From assembly GCA_947579605.1 (NCBI GenBank), contig OX388327.1, forward strand, positions 7,799,122 to 7,863,121: a DNA stretch of 64,000 nucleotides. Reading direction: 5' to 3'. Shown here piece by piece: positions 13,480 to 25,740 of this stretch. Position numbers and translations under genes: made by a program. Source of the stretch: Athripsodes cinereus. Its lineage: Eukaryota; Arthropoda; Insecta; Trichoptera; Leptoceridae. How positions within the stretch are numbered: the first letter of the stretch is position 1; the number at the start of each line of letters is the position of its first letter. The notes beneath the pieces are model-generated. The model searched no databases. It was not told the origin of the DNA and saw only the letters and a list, made by a program, of their open reading frames with translations.

Positions 13480-13650
13480 ACCACTGTTTTCCCATCATCT
13501 GGACAATATCGTCAACCCATCTTTTCTGGGGTCTTCCCATGGTCTGCATTCAAGAATTCTGGAAGTCCACCTGCCATCCTCTCGCCTTGCCAGATGACCA
13601 GTGCGTTGCCATTTCAGCTTAGACACTTTATCAATCCGAGATATACCTAG
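13480..13650 (-). pseudogene. RTE-like retrotransposon ORF, C-terminal fragment (family A')
   Basis: The minus-strand translation around 13495-13650 reads KVSKLKWQRTGHLARREDGR, followed by WTSRILECRPW and a region rich in R and D. The pattern 'LKW-W-GH-ARR-DGRWT-R-L-W-P' is typical of the segment C-terminal to the reverse transcriptase domain in insect RTE-like ORFs (annotated in many genomes as endonuclease-reverse transcriptase). Only about 50 codons remain. There is no RT catalytic region, so it is a dead 5'-truncated remnant. Neighbours are AT-rich filler, and no flanking duplication was found. Confidence 0.7.
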
Positions 13651-14307
13651 GTATATAAATATATATGCGCGGATATACAAACATATGATATTGGAAGAAA
13701 ATATATAAAGAGATGGCTAGTATACTAGCATATAGATAATATTTTTTATCATCATATCATTTCAAACATGCACACGTAATGTTTAACGATATATCAAGAT
13801 TTTTACATTATACTTACATTTAGTGAGTACTAACATTTGCACCTATTTATCTACTTTAATTTTTTTCCCTACGTACTTCAAAACGAAGAAAGGTGAAATG
13901 AATATAGACACTCGTATATATGTTCATACATATAGACACGTAACCAATTGAGTTTTTTATTACTTACCTACTCAGTTTTTTTTTTCAAATTACTTCTAAG
14001 CCTTTGTTCATTTCATGACATTGGTACCTTTATCACTGCACTTTTTTAAACTTAACATTTTTGTTTAAGATTTTTTTATATTTTTTAGAATTATTTGTTG
14101 TTTTATTTTATGCATTTTGTTTTTTATTTAATGTACTAAATCTGGTTCTTTCCGTGTTCTTTAATTGAGAGTATCTGTTGGTTACCTCATTTGTAAAAAG
14201 AGTAACAAGTGAAATCCTTAATTAAAACACAGCATCCTCTTTACACTATGCTTAAAACATTTGAAAGGTTAGCACATCTCAAAAATATTTAATTTTTGTT
14301 TTATTCA

Positions 14308-14425
14308 AAGCCTGTCACCCACTCAGAACGATATATATATTTTTCTGACACAGAGGATATATTCAATTCGAATTTACATACTTTGCTTCGCTGGCTACAC
14401 CTGATATGCGAATCGTCATGTTTTA
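14308..14425 (+). repeat. R1 copy, decayed
   Basis: 'GTCACCCACTCAGAACG', 'CTGACACAGAGGATAT' and 'TTCGCTGGCTACACC' keep R1 order at low identity. Confidence 0.45.
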
Positions 14426-15878
14426 AATGGTAAAAGAACTAATCACGAAAAAAATTCAATGACCCTTTTGTAGAAGGTATTTAAAGTCTATTAATTTTTT
14501 ATTCTCCTTGGGGAAATACATCGAAGAGTAGTAGAACCTACCTATATGTAGTGAATGGTACATTGCTGTAAAGTCTCGTGCACATATTTCGTAGAATGGG
14601 CTATAATGTATTATATGTTAGGTATATATTTTCTTTTATTTTTTTCTACATTCATTTATTCCTTTAATCGAATTATGAATATTTTATGCTTGATGTATGT
14701 TGTGATCTTTCTCCCTTAACCCCCCACCCCTTAGATTCTAAATGTGTATATCTCATTCTATCGTCTCCTTTTTTATCTCTTTTGCATATCTAATATATTC
14801 GTTCTATAACCCGGTGTTGTCCGGACATCATATTTTTTTATTTGAAATTTAATAAAAAATTGTTTAACTATCAATCTAAATTTTAACAATTTAGGGAAGT
14901 GGTATATTGTTAATTTGAATTTAATTCACTTTTGCAATTCAATAGATAATATTTTTGATTAATGTCAATTTATCTTTCAGTTTTTTGAAGATTCTTTCAA
15001 ATTGGTACATAAATTCTTCCAATTAGCTTTATATCAACTTGATATTAACTTTAATTTAACTTTAAATTATTTGTAATACATTTACCTACACTTCTTTTCT
15101 CTCAATTACTCAATGCAAAACCGATTATTCTTTTGCTTAAAAATAATATTTACTGCTTAGAAAGAAATTAAAAAAACAACATTAAAATACCATGGCAAAT
15201 GGTCCACCAATTAAATGTCTAACCATTTTAATATAAAAAATAAAACAGTGTAACATAAACGATACATTTAATTATTTACTTCAAACTAACAAAATCACTT
15301 TTACATTGCAACAAGTAGGTAATAAGTACGGGTAACAATAATAATAAAGATAGGTTACATTATATCTGATACTCACAAAAGGTGATATGAGATGAGAGCC
15401 ACCCTGTAGATGAGATGGAGATATTGTATCCCCACTATATTGCATATAATAATTCTTTCTTTCTTCTTTCTCCACCGGGTGCATATTAAATTCGCAGTTT
15501 CAAAAGGTAATAATTCACCTATGGTAATAATAATATGCATACTCATATATGGCAATTTACGAGTTTGACAAGAGAAGTATCTAATTCTTAATTCAAATTT
15601 TAGAATGATATGTGTTCCCTTGTTTTTTTATCCATTTTTTAAATAAGTTTGATCTTCGAATGTAGTCAATGAATATTTGAATAAGAACTACTAAATTAAT
15701 GAGACTAACAATGTAGATATGTTTTGGACAGCAATATTTGGCCTCTAAAGTTGCTCTGAATCTTTTGGAATTAGGTACATAAGACTTATTAATATCAATT
15801 TTCCTAATATTCTTTTTACGCAATCAAAATAATATAAAGACATCAAGAAAATTACTATAAATATTAAAGGATTGTTGA
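14426..15878. other. AT-rich non-coding stretch
   Basis: No gene or recognisable repeat. Short minus-strand frames at 15281-15823 show no domain. Confidence 0.5.
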
Positions 15879-15945
15879 AGACCCTCTTTCACAGTGCACT
15901 GTTCCTACTACAATGAAACCAAAGCATGAGAAAGAGGTGATTAAT
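15879..15945 (+). repeat. R2 fragment
   Basis: 'GACCCTCTTTCACAGTGCAC' then 'TGTTCCTACTACAATGAAAC' aligns with the 5' part of R2 copy 2. Confidence 0.5.
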
Positions 15946-17560
15946 GTGTCACAGAATCTTTCTGATTCAAGCAAGCGTGTTTCTGTTTTGTGTTTCCGAA
16001 TGGAGCATTGAACAGCAAATTTAATAGTGAATTCTAGAAAAAGACATTTTTTCGACATTATGTATATTGATTGTAGTTTAATAATTTTCTTGCGTCTTAA
16101 AGATGTGGAATATTTCTGTCTCTACTTATACCGATAAATCAAACAAAAAACTTAATAAAACGTTTCCATTCATTCACTCCTTGAGTCAGTCCCTACAACG
16201 ACAAAGATGAAAGAAACATGAGTTGTTACCAAAAAAAGATAATAAAAAAAGTGCCACTGTCGTCTTACGATTCAAAATAGAATCATCGAGTTTAGTGCAT
16301 TTTCATAAGATTGCCATTTAATACCATTAGTTCGATAGTAAATTATCATCATCATTTGGAGCCGTGCCAAATAATGGCATTACTATCTTCAATATTATTA
16401 TGAGTATAACCTAAGTTCGAGTACCAATCGAGACATTTGATATTAATAATAATACAAAACTAACCCATCTATATATTTATTTTATAATTCAAAAAGGAAA
16501 CATTACAACAAAAACTCTGTCTGTAACCTAATATTTAACTACCTATATTCTTGGTTTGTTGTCGATTATAAAAGGAAATCATTGTAGAAACAAATTCAAT
16601 TTAATTACATTCTTGATTATACAACTTTATTTTCGAAACTGACCTTACCTTTTTTGCCACAAATTCTATCATGTTCTAAAAGGAAACATGACATTCAAAA
16701 AATTAAATATGCAAAGGCTATATTTATTTTTACCTGTAAATTTATCCTACAGTATTATGTAGTCTCATATTGAAAAATTATTTACATCAATGTATAATTA
16801 ATTCTTACAGTTATTAAAAAAAAAATAGTTGTAGGATAAAAAAACAAGTGTCAAAAAATTATAAATGAATATTTCAAAGGTATATTTTTCTTAAAGATCC
16901 ACTTCTTTATCATTAGTCATCAACGTTTTGTCTTCCCTGCCTACTCTAAAAGAGTAGGTAATTATAATAACGAAAAATACCATAAATTTACTCATGTGTC
17001 AAATTTCAAATCTAAATAAATAATATTGATTTATTATCAACAACAACAACAACATATCCGTTTAGTGTTTTAGAAACGACAACATATTACCGTTATGTCA
17101 TTGTCATACGAGGAGTTGTATAAATTTGATTTATTTCCTTTTTGAATTATTCTCAGAAATCATACATAATAATATTCAATACTTGCGTACAGTCAAACTA
17201 ATTATATTCGTTATAGTCGCTATATAAAATGTCATTTTGATTTTATTACAATATGGCGGATGCATTGACAAGTTTTGTGAATACTCAGCGTATTATTATT
17301 ATTATCGCGTTTATTTATTTTTCAAATTAATGTCGTTACTTGGAACTGTAAGTTAATTTTGTTTATTTTCAAATTAATGTTTTATTAACATCCTGACAAC
17401 CCTTAGTAACATAGATAAACTGGTTCAATTTTGTGTTAGGTTATCATTTGGGACTTATTTCCTATATATTTTTATGTATAACTTGCGCGATATCTTCCAA
17501 AAATCGGGTAATTATTGGACTTACTTCTTATAATTTACAAATTAGTCGCGCTATATAAAA
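15946..17560. other. AT-rich non-coding stretch
   Basis: No gene seen. It includes CAACAACAAC simple sequence near 17040. Confidence 0.5.
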
Positions 17561-17564
17561 ATAA

Positions 17565-17640
17565 GACATACAGACAGAATGGGTGGCGGAACTCATCGCT
17601 GAATTGAAAATGTAAAATATCTTTTACGAATGTGACACAG
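17565..17640 (-). repeat. R1 fragment (middle)
   Basis: 'ACAGAATGGGTGGCGGAACT' then 'CATCGCTGAATTGAAAATG' matches reverse R1. Confidence 0.65.
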
Positions 17641-17871
17641 AGAAAAGGTTTAATTGAAGAGTCGGACCTTTTTCTATATCATGTAGATTTTTTCTTCCTC
17701 AAACACAGGGCAGAATTATTTTTTTCTATTAAATACGATTTTGTGTAAAAATCTTTTTTACCCTCAGATATCATTTTAACTCCAGAATGTTGTCATTTAA
17801 TTTAAAATACAATCTTTCAGATCACTTTCTCAATGTATTTTCGTAAAAAAAAAATGCTTTACTATGTATAC

Positions 17872-17915
17872 TATACCATCACAGCGTATCCCATAAATGG
17901 ACTTACTGCTTGGTA
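17872..17915 (-). repeat. R1 fragment (tail end)
   Basis: 'ATACCATCACAGCGTATCCC' followed by 'ATAAATGG' is the R1 3' end in reverse. Confidence 0.6.
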
Positions 17916-18352
17916 GTATGATTTAACTTCAATTTTAATAAACTTCTATATTAATTAATCTATTATATATGCATTAGCGAATAAATTATTTAATATAGCC
18001 AGTAATAAAGACGAAGACACATATTGTAAACATGTCGAATATATTGGTGGTACATTTAATGTGTCACAGTGCGCAATGAAATTTACGCTCTGCTTTTATT
18101 TTAATTTATTTTGGACTCGCACCATTCCAGCAATCGCCCTTTGAAACAATGTAACATTATACAGGTACCATTTAATTATCGTTGTATTATTATTAATAGG
18201 AATAAAATGGACTTAGTTTATTTATCTATTAGACATCTAAAGGCGCCAATACTTGTTACATTGTATTAAACAGTTATACGTGTTTGTTGTTTTTATTAGA
18301 AAATCAAAAATAGTCGAATATCAATTTTATTGGGTAGGTACCTCTATGTTCA

Positions 18353-18603
18353 GTGGAGCGTTCATCAAAGAATTGGTCTCCCACTCCTTTCCGTAAGTTT
18401 TAAAGTGTCCTGTAAAATGTAGCTGTTCGAAAATATAAAGACAATTTACATCTTAAATTCAGCGATGAGATTTGCCACCCATCCTGAATGTCTTAATTTT
18501 TTGTCATAAAGAGGACAGCTTTCATGTTTATTACATGCAGCTGGTCTGCTGGCTTCCTCACTTATGGGATATACCGTGATGGGATAATAGTAGTAGAAAT
18601 AGT
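18353..18603 (+). repeat. R1 repeat copy, near full length (first of three in a row)
   Basis: Starts 'GTGGAGCGTTCATCAAAGAA', passes 'GGTCTCCCACTCCTTTCCGT', 'CCACCCATCCTGAATGTC' and 'CATGCAGCTGGTCTGCTGGC', and ends 'CCGTGATGGGATAATAGTAG'. All R1 blocks are present in order with a short TAG tail. Confidence 0.85.
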
Positions 18604-18629
18604 ATTAGCTATCTCTTATTCTTTATGAT

Positions 18630-18920
18630 ACTGTTCCGTGGTGTTTCTGACAAAAAAACTTCTCACCTTTTTTTTCAACTTTTCAAATGCCCCTTAAAAG
18701 GAAGGAGTTCAGAAAACATCACACATAAGACATTTGACATCTTTTATTCAGCGATTTTATTGTTATTATTATTATTATTCATCTTTTATTCAGTTTGCCA
18801 CTCATCCTGAATGTCTTGATTTTATATTGGCACGGAGAGGACAGCTTGCATGTTTCTTACATGCAGCTGGTCTGCTGGCTACCCTACTTGTGGGATATGC
18901 TGTGATGGTATAGATAGATA
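18630..18920 (+). repeat. R1 repeat copy (second of three), with internal TTA repeat
   Basis: The 5' half is diverged, and a (TTA)n run at about 18758-18778 plus a duplicated 'CATCTTTTATTCAG' sits in the middle. The 3' half (18790-18915) is nearly consensus, including 'TTGGCACGGAGAGGACAGC' and 'GGGATATGCTGTGATGG', with a GATA tail. The difference in decay between halves suggests a mosaic of two copies. Confidence 0.8.
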
Positions 18921-19005
18921 TTCAGCGATGAGACATGCCACCCATCCGCATGTCTTATTTTTTTATAGTGAAGAAAAGAACGACCTGCATGATTTCGTCA
19001 CATCT
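18921..19005 (+). repeat. R1 fragment (third of three)
   Basis: 'TTCAGCGATGAGACATGCCA' then 'CCCATCCGCATGTCTTATT' begins directly after the tail of the preceding copy, so it is a 5'-truncated unit fused at a tail. Confidence 0.7.
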
Positions 19006-19055
19006 TAGCTTTGAAAAAATGCAATCATTCCAATAATGCGATAGAAAAAATATAC

Positions 19056-19130
19056 TAGCGTGCAAAATTATTCGAACGCTGCAGTCAAAAAAATTATACA
19101 TCATTATATATAAAATAACTTATATTATTT
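19056..19130 (+). mobile_element. Tc1/mariner-like terminal fragment
   Basis: 'GCGTGCAAAATTATTCGAAC' resembles the outer ends of Tc1/mariner elements. The following 'TATTATTTTACTTGTTTGCC' also has a counterpart after the similar end at 52981. The opposite end and a transposase are not seen, so this is a remnant. Confidence 0.4.
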
Positions 19131-19477
19131 TACTTGTTTGCCAATTTCAAATGTCATGTTTTAAGGTTTGCTGTGGTGAGGTGGAAAAAATATTGTTATT
19201 TATAGGTGTAGGTATTTTTGTAACTACCTACCCCCGTGCTTTTTTGTTAAGGGTAAGGGGATGATATTATAGTAATAATAATATTATACCTATCTTTAAT
19301 AATGACGACAGAAGTAGTAATAATATGTCATTTTAAAATTGAAAAATATTTTTAATGCGTTGATATTTCATCTTTTAAAATTAATTTCTATATTGTCTGT
19401 CTAAATTATTGTTTTTAACATAATTTTTTTCACAAGAGAAAGACTCAGAATTCTAATAATTTATCAACATATCTATC

Positions 19478-19540
19478 TATGCCATCATGACGTCTTCAAC
19501 AACTAGAGCAACCAGCAAACTGTTTATAAACAACATTCTA
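19478..19540 (-). repeat. R1 fragment (tail end), decayed
   Basis: 'CTATGCCATCATGACGTCTT' and 'AGAGCAACCAGCAAACTG' keep the reverse R1 3'-end order. Confidence 0.5.
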
Positions 19541-19544
19541 ATCA

Positions 19545-22339
19545 CATTGGTAGCATACCTCTTTGCTTAAAGTGAAAATGTTATCATCTTACATTTAATG
19601 TTATACGAAAACCTGGTCGACGATCTGAGGAAATTGGATTCCACTCTGGCCACCTTTTCATCTGGGATTTCATTAGATTCATATTTGTACAGATACATTC
19701 AAAACATTTTTACTAAGCAAGCAATTTTGAAATAAGAACGCCCCATTTTGATTCGTACCCCAAAAAATCTCCTTGCATCACCAACGCCATCTATAATAAT
19801 CTAGAATCCCTTTATAATAATATAAATGATGATTATACTTTTGTATGTATAGGTATCTAGTAAGATTTTTTAATATCAAATACATTATTTTATTTCGTTG
19901 TTACATACATGCAAATGAAATATGTATAAATTACAATGAAATATTGCACAAATGACATACAATGTATTATCATTAGGCATGTTATATTACTTTTCTTTAT
20001 GCGTAATTTCATTCTTCGTTGTTGTTATTATTACGCATGTTTTTTGCGTTCACATTATTTCGACACGGGGTGTACTTTTTGATATTATTCGAGATTTCAT
20101 TAGCACATACTAAGTCTTATATATTCTCAGGATAGGTACATTTTATTATAAATTTATTAAAATTTCATTTTCATCTCATTTGAAATTCTATAACCCTACC
20201 AGAAATTAAACATAGAATCCTGTATAGACTATTAAAACTAAATCAAACACATTTGCTCTTTTTTGTTCTTCGCAAATTTAACCCACTGAAGACCAACGTT
20301 TTATTTCAAGTGCCCTCATTGTTTTAAAAAATAAAAATATTATTAAGTGTGCAGTACTACTACTGATTCGTTCTATTCTTTGTTAATGCTGTTGTATCCA
20401 TATGTAGCAATTATCATATAGAATCCTTTGATTGTCCCGTATTCTATTTTATGGTATGTTTAAATACCCGCATACTCTTGAATTTGCTCTCAATAATTAT
20501 TTTACAACTGACCCCTGAAACTAACCCCCCCCCCCCCCTAGTGTTCCGAAAATAAAGAAATTTAAACCAGTTCTCTCTCCTTTGAATAGTGTCTGAAAAC
20601 ATTAATCATTATAATTATGTTGATGACCAATCGGGGAATCGAAACTATTCACAATATTCAAACGGCAAAATATTTCTTGTAAAATGTAAAACGTTTGTCC
20701 ATATCGTCAAGTATTTTCGAAATAAGTTGTTTATGCGTAGAAATATATTAGATTATTTATTTATTATGTTTCATTATGTATGTTTTTCGTTTAATAATTA
20801 GCGTTTGTTACCAGTATTTCTAAATTTTGTTTTTTCTTTTTGTTGCAGGTATGATGACCAAACCAATGTATTTCACTGAAAAAAGTTCATAATTAAAGGT
20901 ATTGTCTTAAAACTATAAATAATAGCAGCAATGAGAGCCATTGAAAATCGTGTTCGAAAATCAAATCTTATTCATGCAATTGTTTTCTTCCGCGTCACCT
21001 TTAATGTTTGTCCTTTTCGAAATAAGAATCCACAGACAAATTCACGCGGAACGAAAGCGAAACAAAACAACATATAAAAAAGTAACGAAGAAAATGTCGA
21101 CATTCCACCGTTGTCGCTACCTACTTGACATTTCAAAACCACTTTATTGCTGTTCGTTTCGAAATTTAAATTTCGACCCTTCAGAATTTCCCGCCTTGGT
21201 ACAAAAAGACACGACACGTTGGTACATAGAATAGAATAAGTAGACAGATATGTATTTACTCCGCCATAAGAAATGAAACTACTTACCATAGACAACGGAA
21301 TAATAACAACTTACCGCTGAAATTGGCGGTACCTGAGTAGGAACTACTTACTTATTCACAGTCTAGCAAATTGAAGAGTCTAACAACAAATTAGACAAAT
21401 AACTAATTGAAACTAAAGACGTTTCGTAGATGTGACAACACTAAGATTGTTTACTACCTTTTAGTTGTCAATTTGACGTTTTGGAAATTTTAAATAAGGA
21501 AAATCATTCCTGTTATATGTTTTTCCTTTTAAATTGTGGTTTATTTGAATTTTCATAATTTTTATAACTACGTTTTAATTATTGTCAAAAATACAGTTTA
21601 ATTTTAAAATATTATTAAAAAAATTTGGAAAGATCATAATTAGTTTCACAATAAAAAGGTTCAATAAATTATTTTAACTACTTTCAAAATAGCGTATTAC
21701 AAAATCATTGTAATAACATCTAGTTACAGTAGGCAATTAATGAATATTGTTGCGTTGGCAATAATTATAAGAACGCTAGTAGCGCCACCAATTACATATG
21801 TATTAGTTCTGATTTTGTTTCACATGTAGGTACCTAATGAAGAATATTTTGGCGGTTGTTGTTGTTGCTATACTCTAATTGTACATAGATAGGTACTACT
21901 TATTCATTTCCTAGACTGTGCATGCCAAATGTCTGTTAAAGATGGCTGCCTAAGATAAAATTTTAAAGGTAAAAGATAAAATTCATACGAATGGTGCCGA
22001 AACAACGGCGAGTACCTAAAAACGGTATATTATGTTATGTGTTCGTTGTTTTTTGTTGTTATAGATACATTATTATTATTATTACTTTCATGTTTTGTTT
22101 TTCTTTACTTTTTTGTTGCTGTGGTTTTCAGTTATCTGTACGATTGGAATTTCTTTTTAATAGATGAAATTTACTCGTTCCAAACACGAAATTAGAACAT
22201 ATTTTGAACGTGTTCGAAATTCAAAAACAATGTTTTAACGTTGTACCTATATTGATAGTATTTTCTTTTTCAATTGATAACTTGTTAAATAAACGTTTGT
22301 TTAACACATATTCCACTAAGTGTAATGTTATTTTTGAGG
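19545..22339. other. Non-coding stretch
   Basis: Holds a poly(C) tract at 20525-20538, an exon-like segment at 20849-20898, and a region (20941-21295) open on both strands for about 100 codons without any recognisable domain. No gene is called. Confidence 0.45.
20525..20538. repeat. Poly(C) tract
   Basis: Uninterrupted run of C in an AT-rich setting, similar to the one at 26543. Confidence 0.9.
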
Positions 22340-22540
22340 TGTTTCCGGCAAACTATTGGTCTCTCACTCTTTTCTGTAGGTTTTCAAGTATTCTACAAAA
22401 AGCTGTATTGATAAATAGATTTTTATCTGTTTTCCACAAATTTTGAATGTCATACTTTTTATTGACATAGAGAAACGACACGTATGTTTATTACATGCAA
22501 TTAGTACATTGCTACCCCTCTTGTGAGATATGTCATTTAA
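22340..22540 (+). repeat. R1 repeat copy, near full length, diverged
   Basis: 'TTGGTCTCTCACTCTTTTCT', 'GGTTTTCAAGTATTC', 'TTTATTACATGCAATTAG' and 'CCCCTCTTGTGAGATATGTC' appear in R1 order. No tail repeat remains. Confidence 0.75.
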
Positions 22541-23066
22541 GCAATAATTCAATACGCAATACTATTACATATTTTATCCGTAATGTTTGTTGTTGTTTTT
22601 TTTATATCTACATTTTATAAATAAAGGGTTAAAGCTAATGGCTTCCCTATGTTTCCAAACTAACCCATATGTAGTAAAATAGTGTCTTGCATAAAAGTAA
22701 CTTCTATACATTAATATATACCTAAAAAGTATACTTTGACAACACAAAATATCCCAAATTGATTTTTCATTACTGGCCACACTAATTAGAAACTTGTGAC
22801 ATTTAAACTTAACAGTGGAGTGCGTTCCATATTTGAAATTTGAACAAAATAATAATTATTCCACAATATATACTTACTACTAATACGATATTCTCTTTGG
22901 TATTATTTTATGTATTTACCCATACCTAATGTAGGGGGCGTCCTACTAAAATGTTCTTGTAATATGGTGACAACATGAAAATGTTATTTTAATATAGTTA
23001 TTGTATTTTAGAAAGGGGTAGAAAAGTTTCTAAGGGTTGGGTCACTCTCAAAAAGGAAAAGGTTAA

Positions 23067-23245
23067 CCCCTTCGTGTCTGATAGACCGATACCACCACTC
23101 CACCATCAACGCGACGGACGGGAATAGTGAAATAAGAGTAAGTATTAGTAGTAGTAGTTGACCTCCGGGTGTCAGGGGGTTAAAAGTTGTGGTGCAAATT
23201 GCATTGTTCGCCTTTCCTCGTCGTGTGTCGCATGTGTTGAAAGGG
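23067..23245. mobile_element. piggyBac-like MITE candidate (TTAA-flanked)
   Basis: A GC-richer 179-bp block lies between TTAA at 23063-23066 and TTAA at 23246-23249. Its ends are CCCCTTCGTG and (reverse complement) CCCTTTCAAC, sharing CCC(C/T)TTC. TTAA target duplication with CCC-starting ends is the piggyBac signature. The inverted repeats are short and an internal GGGGGTTAA (about 23177) leaves other boundaries possible. There is no transposase. Confidence 0.35.
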
Positions 23246-23404
23246 TTAAGTCGATAATGTTTAGTTAACTTGCATGTCAAAGAAAATTATTTTAGGTATA
23301 TTTAAAAATAGATACAAATTGTATTCAAAATAAAGATTCTATCTATCTATACCATCATTAGATTTGTTTTATATATATGCAGCAAAGTAACTGCATGCAA
23401 CAAA

Positions 23405-23452
23405 TATACAGGATGGGCGGCATATCTCATCGCTGACTTTAAGATACCATCA
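23405..23452 (-). repeat. R1 fragment (middle)
   Basis: 'ACAGGATGGGCGGCATATCT' then 'CATCGCTGACTTTAAGAT' matches reverse R1, ending just before a LINE fragment. Confidence 0.65.
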
Positions 23453-23460
23453 AAAATACA

Positions 23461-23565
23461 ATCTGTGGAACAAAATTCCCTATGACTTGCGGACTCTGTA
23501 GAGTGTGGAGGTGTTCAAGGCAGGGTTAAAAACCCTATTGTTCAGGAGGTGTTATGATTCTTGAA
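23461..23565 (+). pseudogene. Non-LTR retrotransposon ORF2, extreme C-terminus
   Basis: The frame from 23461 reads NLWNKIPYDLRTL, then a TAG stop (23500-23502), then SVEVFKAGLKTLLFRRCYDS and a TGA ending at 23565. The pattern 'LWN-(S/K)-(L/I)-P-x-x-(L/I)-R ... F-K-x-x-L-K-T-x-L-F' is the hallmark of the last residues of many insect LINE ORF2 proteins (CR1/Jockey/L2-type). The internal stop shows that it is dead. The RT and endonuclease domains are absent, so it is a 5'-truncated insertion. A GC-richer 3' UTR-like segment continues to about 23620. The same signature appears on the minus strand at 60666-61175. Confidence 0.75.
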
Positions 23566-23620
23566 TGGGCCCTTGCGGTAGTTTTTCCACAAAACGGCGC
23601 ATCTTAAATAAGTTGTCTAG

Positions 23621-25430
23621 TTATTATTATAAAATATTTGTTGATTACTTCACTTATGTTTATTAAACAAATAATATTTGCTTTCTAATAGTTCACTTAT
23701 ATTTTCCATCTATTTTACTAACCCTTTCACATCTGTCGTCCCATTTTAAATTTACCTTTTATAAAAAAAAACATCGATTGTGCTTATTATTATTTTTTGT
23801 CATCCGGTCTCATTTGAATAAAGTGTCAAAGGCATTTCACACAATTTATAATTAAGTTTACACACTTAAATATATTTTGGGTCTTCTATTTATTCGTGTG
23901 TACAAAGACATTCCAATGCATATGCTTTGACGAACAAAAATTAATAATGAACTAATAATTTTCAAATGTTATTAGGTACTTCTTTATTTCGTTCCATTTT
24001 TAAAACACATGTTTTTAATACTTCTTCACAAATACATACTTACTTTAATCTTTACAATATGTTTATATCAAGATCAATTGAAATTTTATAAACAACCTAT
24101 TGAAAAAGTGTATAAATGTGTACGAATAGGGTCATGGCTGGCATAAATGTTTTTCTGTATTATCCATAATATGATCCCGATATTGTATTCCAAATTCAAA
24201 ACTGCGTATTTTTGTTCTTAATTTAAATATTCTTCATGTTTTAACACCATAAAAAAGATGCAACGGTTTTATTTTCTCATTTCATAATATAAATATAGAT
24301 TTTTGAATCGATGCCTAGTAATAAAAGCATTTTTTTTTATCTTTACCCTTTCCATTTGTTAATTATTTTTATTATAAATTTTACAAAACAAGTTTTGCAT
24401 GCAGCATCCGATTCGAAATAAATTATTCAATAGAACAAAAACAGGTTTATATGGGAAGATTTTTAATACCAATAATAAAATTAATACCTACTCAGTTTTT
24501 TTTAATGCATATCATTGTCGTCATTGTAACGTGCGCGATAAATGTTCAGGCATTAATGGGTTACTTAATATTATTATTGTTTGATAATAATATATCGCTT
24601 TCCATTGTGAATGATTCTAAAATGTCGTTGCATTCATTATTTAGAATAATTAACCCTTTTATTGACAACCTCTTTGTATCAACATTTTCTTTGGATTACT
24701 TTTTTTTCGTAATACGCTGGTAATCAAAAATCATCATTAAAAACCTGGATTGTGAACACGAATAAAGTTCTAAGGCTCCTTGAACTAGTTTTGTTTTTAA
24801 CTCTTTTAGTATATAACAAACAAAATATTCGATTTTATTAATTCGTCATTTTATTAAATTTGAGTATTATTAATTTTAAAAACATTTTTATAGATACATT
24901 AAAAAAGACGTATAAATATGATTCCTTTTACTTCAACGTTTTCCAAGTTTCATTTTAAAAGTCTAGGTAGATTTCAGTGATTACAATTGGCTGAATTCTG
25001 TAAATTTCGAAATTTGAATTACACATAACTACGTAAGTAAGTACCGCTCACTTATTTTATTTTGCTGCATTTCATGAAAACTTCGATTCATAAATGATGG
25101 AATTGTTGTAGAAAGTTGCAGTAAATAAATAGAAAAGAGAGGAAGTGGATGAATGATGGGAGAAATGAATGCAGAAGAGATAGAAAGTATTTGAACAAAG
25201 ATATAATAACGATACTTCAGAAATATTTTGCTTCCTATGAAATTTTAGGGCTGCACTCATATTAACATAATTATTATTGAAATAATATATCTATTTCGAT
25301 ATTTCAATAACATAAATTATCTGGAGTATGATCCGAGTTTAAGAAATATGAAGTGTATTGTCATTTTATAAGTGCCTACATTTTTTTCCAATTCAGAAAT
25401 ATACAACTTAACTACTAGTAAATCTATAAA
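23621..25430. other. AT-rich non-coding stretch
   Basis: No gene. Frames at 24399-24723 are AT-driven with hydrophobic and isoleucine-rich translation and no motif. Confidence 0.5.
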
Positions 25431-25434
25431 ACAA

Positions 25435-25490
25435 GTGAAATTTACTACCTCACTGGACTTAAATCTGTTCTAATGCAGTAAATTTGTCGC
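25435..25490. repeat. R7 short repeat, copy 1
   Basis: 'TACCTCACTGGACTTAAATC' and 'TGTTCTAATGCAGTAAAT' resemble 30738-30775 (ACCCCACTAGACTAAAATCT, TGTTCTGGGCCAATATTAAG). This is possibly the 3' end of a LINE. Confidence 0.35.
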
Positions 25491-25584
25491 AAATTTTACA
25501 TTTACAAAAATACAAACACCTTATGAATTGTATTGTCTCGTTTATTTAAGAAAAAATGTTTATTTTTTGTAGAGAAGCTAAGAA

Positions 25585-25740
25585 AATTCATTCCGATTTT
25601 AATTTGAATAGTGATCCCAATACACACCCTTGTGGCACTCCACATTATTAACACTATAATCTAATGGACTCCTAGACGTCTTATTTTTAATTAAATTACA
25701 GTCTTCTTGTGGATATAAGTAAATAGTCCTTTTTCCAAGA
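25585..25740 (-). pseudogene. LINE reverse transcriptase fragment (GVPQG motif)
   Basis: On the minus strand, one frame spells CGVPQGCVLGSLF (about 25609-25647), an unmistakable version of the RT motif G-V-P-Q-G-x-V-L-G-P/S-L-L-F found in Jockey/CR1/L2-type LINEs. The sequence before it is readable only in another frame (TSRSPLDYSVNN), so a one-base shift separates the halves. Stops follow soon after. Only about 50 codons survive, with no catalytic DD box, so it is a decayed internal fragment. Confidence 0.65.

Noticed and set aside
20941..21295. About 100-codon frames open on both strands
   Set aside because: Two antisense frames open over the same 300 bp suggest chance. There is no recognisable domain, and no repeat or conservation evidence.
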